Assembly (NCBI GenBank): GCA_024685315.1
Contig: JAIKVW010000023.1
Location: 50,977-114,976, forward strand
Origin: Lachnospiraceae bacterium
GTDB lineage: Bacteria > Bacillota > Clostridia > Lachnospirales > Lachnospiraceae
Reading direction: 5' to 3'
DNA: 64,000 bases
Shown: positions 60,709 to 64,000 of the stretch, piece after piece
Layout: every line of letters begins with the position of its first letter
How positions within the stretch are numbered: the first letter of the stretch is position 1
Notes under the pieces: model-generated
Database searches by the model: none
What the model was told of the DNA's origin: nothing
What the model saw: only the letters and a program-made list of their open reading frames with translations
Position numbers and translations under genes: made by a program

Positions 60709-60898
60709 CCTGCTTTCAGCGTAGAAACGGCCTGGAAACCCTGGTGTACTTTTTGCGTTTCTTTGCTCTGTAGAGCAGACCTTGCGAGCAGACGCGGTCA
60801 CTACGGTCGATAAGACACACCCCCGCAAGCCATTGGAAACATTGGATTTGCGGGGGCTTAATTTCATTGAATAGCGGGGAAAGTACGGGCGGTATCGT
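60709..60898. other. Gap between tRNA-Val and the MFS relic; one G+C-rich hairpin
   Basis: I see no gene here. A hairpin pairs CCCCCGCAA (60820-60828) with TTGCGGGGG (60848-60856). An antisense open frame crossing the tRNA and this gap has no ribosome site or family features. The sequence resembles the flanks left beside tRNA genes after element excision, but I found no repeat of the tRNA 3' end. Confidence 0.5.
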
Positions 60899-62167
60899 TC
60901 ATTCGGATCGAGCCGCGTTGTCGGTACTCTCGGTTTGGCTGATAAATCGACGGAACATAAGTGATGTTATCGCAACACCTGCTGCTCCAAAGAAAATCGG
61001 CAGCCAAACCCATGTTGCATCGTTAAGTACACCGAACAGCATTTCACCAGCTGCTCCCGATGCAATGCTAACCATACGAAGGGTTGCAGAGACACGGCCC
61101 AGAAGGTTTTTCTCAACACCGGTTTGCAGCATAATCTAAGAAGTCATCTGCATTGGAATGGCGGCTGCTATGGTTACACAGTCAAAGATCGTGATCAATA
61201 CTACGGACGCTGCGATGGGTATGATTTGATTGATTCCGCACAGGGCGCAGATTCCAATCATTAAAATGCCAGCTGCGATAATAAGGGTGGCCATGAAAAA
61301 GAGTTTTTTAGCAGGATACTTCTTTACGAGCGGCACAGCAAAAAGCGGAACAATCATACTGACAGCAGCAGTTACAGAGCAATAAGCGCTATATACCCAC
61401 GCTTCAACACCGTATGTTTGCCGCAGCAGATAAGTAACGCTGATCGCAAAAGTTGCACCGAAGAATGCGTTTGCCAGCGACATGACCTTAATGAATCCGC
61501 GCAGGAATGTGTTTTCACGAATGCATTTCAGACCTTCCTTGAAATCTTTCCAGATAGAAGATCTTTGCGCCGATTTCTCATGTTCCACCTCGTATTTGGG
61601 GCGGATGAGTGCCTGAAGCAAGAAGGAAAGGAAATTGAGCAGCGCTATAACCGCAAAGGCAGCGCCAATACTCAAGTTGTCGTAAATTAAAGCAGCAGCC
61701 AAGGGTGCTGCAACCTGAACGATCCCGTCATCGACCTTCGAGATGGAAATAGCGTCTTTGAGTCTGTCGGGGGGAACCAACTCCGGCAGAATAGCCGCTT
61801 CGCACCCGCCATAGAAAACCTCGCCTGCTTCCAGAACAACAACAAGTACATAAACGAGCGCGATGCCGATGGTCATTGTCTGGCCGAGTACAAAGTATAT
61901 GCCCAGAACTATAGCCTCATCTAAGAGGATCAACGACATCATGCGGCTTTTTCTAACCCTGTCAGCCATAACGCCAGCAAGCGGGGTTAGCAGGATACGA
62001 GGAAAGATAATGATAGAGAGCATCGACGCGAATAGTGTTGCAGATCCGGTCAGATCCAGCACGTAAAGGGACAGTACATACTGCAGAATATTACTGGCAC
62101 CCATTCCGAAGGAGGAAGCAAACCAGAACAACCAGTAGTCTATTTTTAGGCCTTTATAGCTTTTCAT
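60899..62167 (-). pseudogene. MFS drug-efflux transporter interrupted by one TAG
   Basis: A 422-codon frame for a 12-helix MFS_3/MefA-like exporter, broken by a TAG at 61136-61138, ~344 codons in, with no frameshift. After the stop the protein resumes exactly in frame (IMLQTGVEKNLLGRVSATLRMVSIASGAAGEMLFG). A single CAG-to-TAG change explains it. The motif-A-like loop is PLAGVMADRVRKSR. I start at ATG 62167, eight bases after GAGGG. It differs in codon use and A+T content from the core genes around it and lies next to tRNA-Val, so it was probably acquired. The truncated 343-residue product would lack the last helices. Confidence 0.82.
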
Positions 62168-62222
62168 ACGAATAACCCTCACACGGCAATAAATCATTGC
62201 ATAATGCGTGTCCAATTCGAAT

Positions 62223-62240
62223 AGTTAGATTAGACTAACT
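62223..62240. promoter_or_regulatory. Candidate operator upstream of the MFS relic
   Basis: AGTTAG (62223-62228) and CTAACT (62235-62240) form a dyad around ATTAGA, and a further CTAAC follows at 62243-62247. Such repeats are usual for TetR- or MarR-controlled efflux genes. No regulator gene remains here. Confidence 0.35.
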
Positions 62241-62371
62241 GACTAACATTATGCACTATACCTCGCCATATTTCAAGATGAAAAGCATGCTTCAGAGAAA
62301 AATGACCTGCTGTGCGTGTGTGTGGTACACTTTTGGGTTTTTCTTTGCATGACCGAAGCAAGGAGCTTAAA

Positions 62372-62416
62372 ATGAAGTCAGACTCATCAAAGAGTTGTTC
62401 AAGGGGTAATAAATAA
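62372..62416 (+). CDS. Possible 14-residue peptide frame
   Basis: ATG at 62372 follows AAGGAG (62360-62365) by six bases and opens a 14-codon frame (MKSDSSKSCSRGNK) ending in TAA. A ribosome site this good before so short a frame suggests either a leader peptide or the stub of a lost regulator gene for the MFS transporter. The rest of 62241-62499 shows only A+T-rich sequence. Confidence 0.3.
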   Translation: MKSDSSKSCSRGNK

Positions 62417-62499
62417 TTTATTTTTGTTTAAAGTTCCTTTAAGGTAGCTCCGCTATACTCTGAGCATAGCAAAACTCTATCTGAAAGGAGCCTACTATC

Positions 62500-63852
62500 A
62501 TGAAAAAGATTAAAAGCAATAAAATATTTACAGTCGTTATATTAAGCGCAGCAATGGCAACCGGACTTGCAGGATGCGGAGCAGCATCTTCCTCATCCTC
62601 ATCTGCATCATCAAGCAGCATCGCGGTAGAATCCACCGAAACCGGGGAGACCGCAGCAGCAACTGAGACCACAGTCGAAACTGCTGCAGAGACATCGGCA
62701 GAGACAACAGCAGAGACAGAGGTGGAGACTTCCGCAGAGACCACTGAAGAAGCTAAGAGCGACGACAGCGGCTATTTCACAGACCGTGACCTCAGGCAGA
62801 CCGCGGATACTTCCGAGGCCACGACGATCACCGTTGAGAGCAACCAGGACATCACGATCACCGAGGAAGGTGTCTATATCCTGACCGGTACCGCAGAGAA
62901 TTCTACGATCATTATCGACGTTGAGGATGAGGAGGCGAAAGTCCAGCTCGTACTTGACGGCCTTAATGTTACCAATGACGACTATCCGGTAATCTACGTA
63001 AAGAACGCCGACAAGGTCTTCATAACCACGACAGACAGCGAGAACACCCTTACCGTTACCGGGACGTTTACAGCTGACGGCGATACAAATACCGACGCGG
63101 TAATATTCTCCAAGGACGACCTGGTACTGAACGGAGTCGGTACCCTCACCATTAATTCCACCGACAACGGCATCAGCTGCAAAGACACCCTGAAGGTGAC
63201 CGGCGGGACCTACGTGATAACAGCTTCCTCCGACGCGATCGAAGCAAACGACGCGATCTACATTTACGACGGCACATTCAACATAACCAGCTACAAGGAT
63301 GCTTTCCACTGCGAGAACGACGATGATGACACTCTTGGAGAGATCTACATCAAAGACGGTGACTTCACCATAAATGCTTCCGACGACGGCATTCAGGCCA
63401 CCAGCATTCTTACAATAGACGGCGGAACTTTCAATATCAGCGCAGGAGAGGGCCTTGAAGCAACCTATATTATAATCAACGACGGCACCATCTATATCGA
63501 GGCATCTGATGACGGTATCAATGCTTCTCAGAAGAGCTATTCGTACTCGGGCGGCATAGAGATCAACGGCGGAGACATCACGATCGTGATGGGAGCCGGA
63601 GACACCGACGGCATCGATTCGATCGGCAGCCTCTATATTAACGGAGGCACCATAGATATTACCGCGAATTCACCTTTCGATTATGAAGGCATCTGCGAAT
63701 TTAACGGCGGCACGGTCTACGTAAACGGCGAGCAGGTCACTTCGATCACGAATCAGTTCGGTGATATGGGCGGCGGAATGATGCCCGGAGGTGACCAGGG
63801 TCAGGGCGGCGGAATGATGCCCGGCGGTAACCAGGGCGGCGGCAGGCCGTAA
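62500..63852 (+). CDS. Beta-helix lipoprotein, carbohydrate-binding (Cthe_2159-like)
   Basis: A 450-residue exported lipoprotein. The signal ends in the lipobox LAGC with Cys26, followed by Ser-rich and Thr/Glu-rich linkers (residues ~28-88). The main part (~100-420) is a series of short right-handed beta-helix turns with repeated DDGI(Q/N)A, SDDGI, TDGIDSIG and GGT(F/I/Y) motifs, the pattern of the Cthe_2159 polygalacturonate-binding family (DUF4353-like carbohydrate-binding domain). The tail is Gly/Met/Pro-rich (GGGMMPGG twice). It should sit on the cell surface and bind pectin or another polymer with calcium-binding Asp clusters. AAAGGAG precedes the ATG. It looks intact and monocistronic. 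Confidence 0.87.
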   Translation: MKKIKSNKIFTVVILSAAMATGLAGCGAASSSSSSASSSSIAVESTETGETAAATETTVETAAETSAETTAETEVETSAETTEEAKSDDSGYFTDRDLRQTADTSEATTITVESNQDITITEEGVYILTGTAENSTIIIDVEDEEAKVQLVLDGLNVTNDDYPVIYVKNADKVFITTTDSENTLTVTGTFTADGDTNTDAVIFSKDDLVLNGVGTLTINSTDNGISCKDTLKVTGGTYVITASSDAIEANDAIYIYDGTFNITSYKDAFHCENDDDDTLGEIYIKDGDFTINASDDGIQATSILTIDGGTFNISAGEGLEATYIIINDGTIYIEASDDGINASQKSYSYSGGIEINGGDITIVMGAGDTDGIDSIGSLYINGGTIDITANSPFDYEGICEFNGGTVYVNGEQVTSITNQFGDMGGGMMPGGDQGQGGGMMPGGNQGGGRP

Positions 63853-63882
63853 TAAACCCTGAACTTTTTCTGAAAATCCCGG

Positions 63883-63911
63883 TTGATTCTGTCTGCCTTA
63901 TGTGATATAAT
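63883..63911 (+). promoter_or_regulatory. Predicted promoter of the gene at 63940
   Basis: TTGATT (63883-63888), 17-base spacer, TATAAT (63906-63911). A small hairpin, TCCCG/CGGGA (63913-63930), follows and covers the start of the ribosome site. Confidence 0.8.
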
Positions 63912-63939
63912 ATCCCGGTCTGATTCGGGAGGAATTTAA

Positions 63940-64000
63940 ATGAGTGCAGCAAGAATCTTTATTATGATAGTTTTCATCGCGGTTTGCGCGTTCCTTGTAT
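63940..64000 (+). CDS. Start of a membrane or exported protein (cut by the window)
   Basis: The ATG at 63940 follows GGGAGG by seven bases and a near-consensus promoter. Only about 20 codons are visible: a short polar start (MSAARIF) and then a run of hydrophobic residues (IMIVFIAVCAFLV). It is therefore a membrane segment or signal peptide. The family cannot be judged. Confidence 0.72.
   Translation, partial: MSAARIFIMIVFIAVCAFLV

Noticed and set aside
60604..60867. A small gene antisense to tRNA-Val
   Set aside because: The frame runs through the tRNA and its terminator and has no ribosome site; such frames over tRNA genes are artefacts.
60187..62167. Reassignment of TAG to an amino acid
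   Set aside because: Several normal genes in the window end with TAG at family-typical ends, so TAG works as a stop; the in-frame TAGs are better explained as nonsense mutations.

Overview
The window reads as a stretch of a Bacillota (Clostridia) chromosome with moderately high G+C, probably a Lachnospiraceae relative; I cannot name a genus. Reasons: an IspH-ribosomal protein S1 fusion next to cmk, a stand-alone activation protein beside metH, Rex, an EF-G-like second GTPase, sigma-A promoters of TTGACT-N17-TATAAT type, strong AGGAGG ribosome sites and frequent GTG/TTG starts. Almost all of it is housekeeping sequence. The accessory or decaying DNA sits in small pockets.

Layout. 1-1715: rpsB-tsf and terminator. 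1716-9090: an accessory surface region with glf, a glycosyltransferase, a YbhN-type flippase, a membrane-tethered XRE regulator with a small partner, and a lipoprotein made of three repeats. It also holds a pair of inverted ~140-base repeats and a relic of a GntR-type regulator. 9174-16731: pckA, pheS-pheT-queA, a SEC-C protein and a MntP-like pump preceded by two strong hairpins. 16761-21234: a radical SAM/SPASM-type enzyme, a TetR regulator, a rhodanese-TtcA-like fusion and tyrA. 21436-28371: an EF-G-like GTPase, leuS, a tiny XRE protein and an ABC-F protein. 28538-36963: rex, nnrDE, alr, a YebC protein, a PH-domain protein with a broken zinc-ribbon gene, a lipid kinase, a phosphoesterase and scpAB. 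36960-45276: a BaiN-type flavoprotein, cmk, ispH-rpsA, a PH-like membrane protein, a deleted relic of a lanthipeptide (NHLP-type) ABC exporter, a YprB-like protein and ruvAB. 45399-51086: zapA, a U32 peptidase, FtsW/RodA and a PBP. 51116-55087: metF, the MetH activation protein and metH. 55130-60054: tRNA-Arg, a membrane-anchored protein, an RluF-like enzyme, gap and an in-frame pgk-tpiA fusion. 60055-64000: a branched RNA element, a STAS gene with two in-frame stops, tRNA-Val, an MFS efflux gene with one in-frame stop, a beta-helix lipoprotein and the start of one more gene.

How it fits together. gap and pgk-tpiA cover lower glycolysis, and pckA links it to oxaloacetate. pckA and gap each carry a CcpA-like (cre) site, and Rex is encoded nearby, so carbon and redox control are both visible. 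metF, the activation protein and metH form one tight methionine-folate operon downstream of cell-wall genes. ruvAB, scpAB, zapA, ftsW-like and the PBP serve chromosome and division functions.

Most unusual items: the pgk-tpiA fusion, the inverted repeats bracketing the glf region, the XRE-membrane regulator facing a triplicated lipoprotein, the structured RNAs at 15846-15952 and 60053-60152, and a set of genes broken by single stop codons with otherwise intact frames (33383, 60187, 60899). No CRISPR array, rRNA operon, intact transposon or prophage is visible. I did not find a clear new defence or RiPP system; the NHLP exporter relic shows one probably existed nearby.
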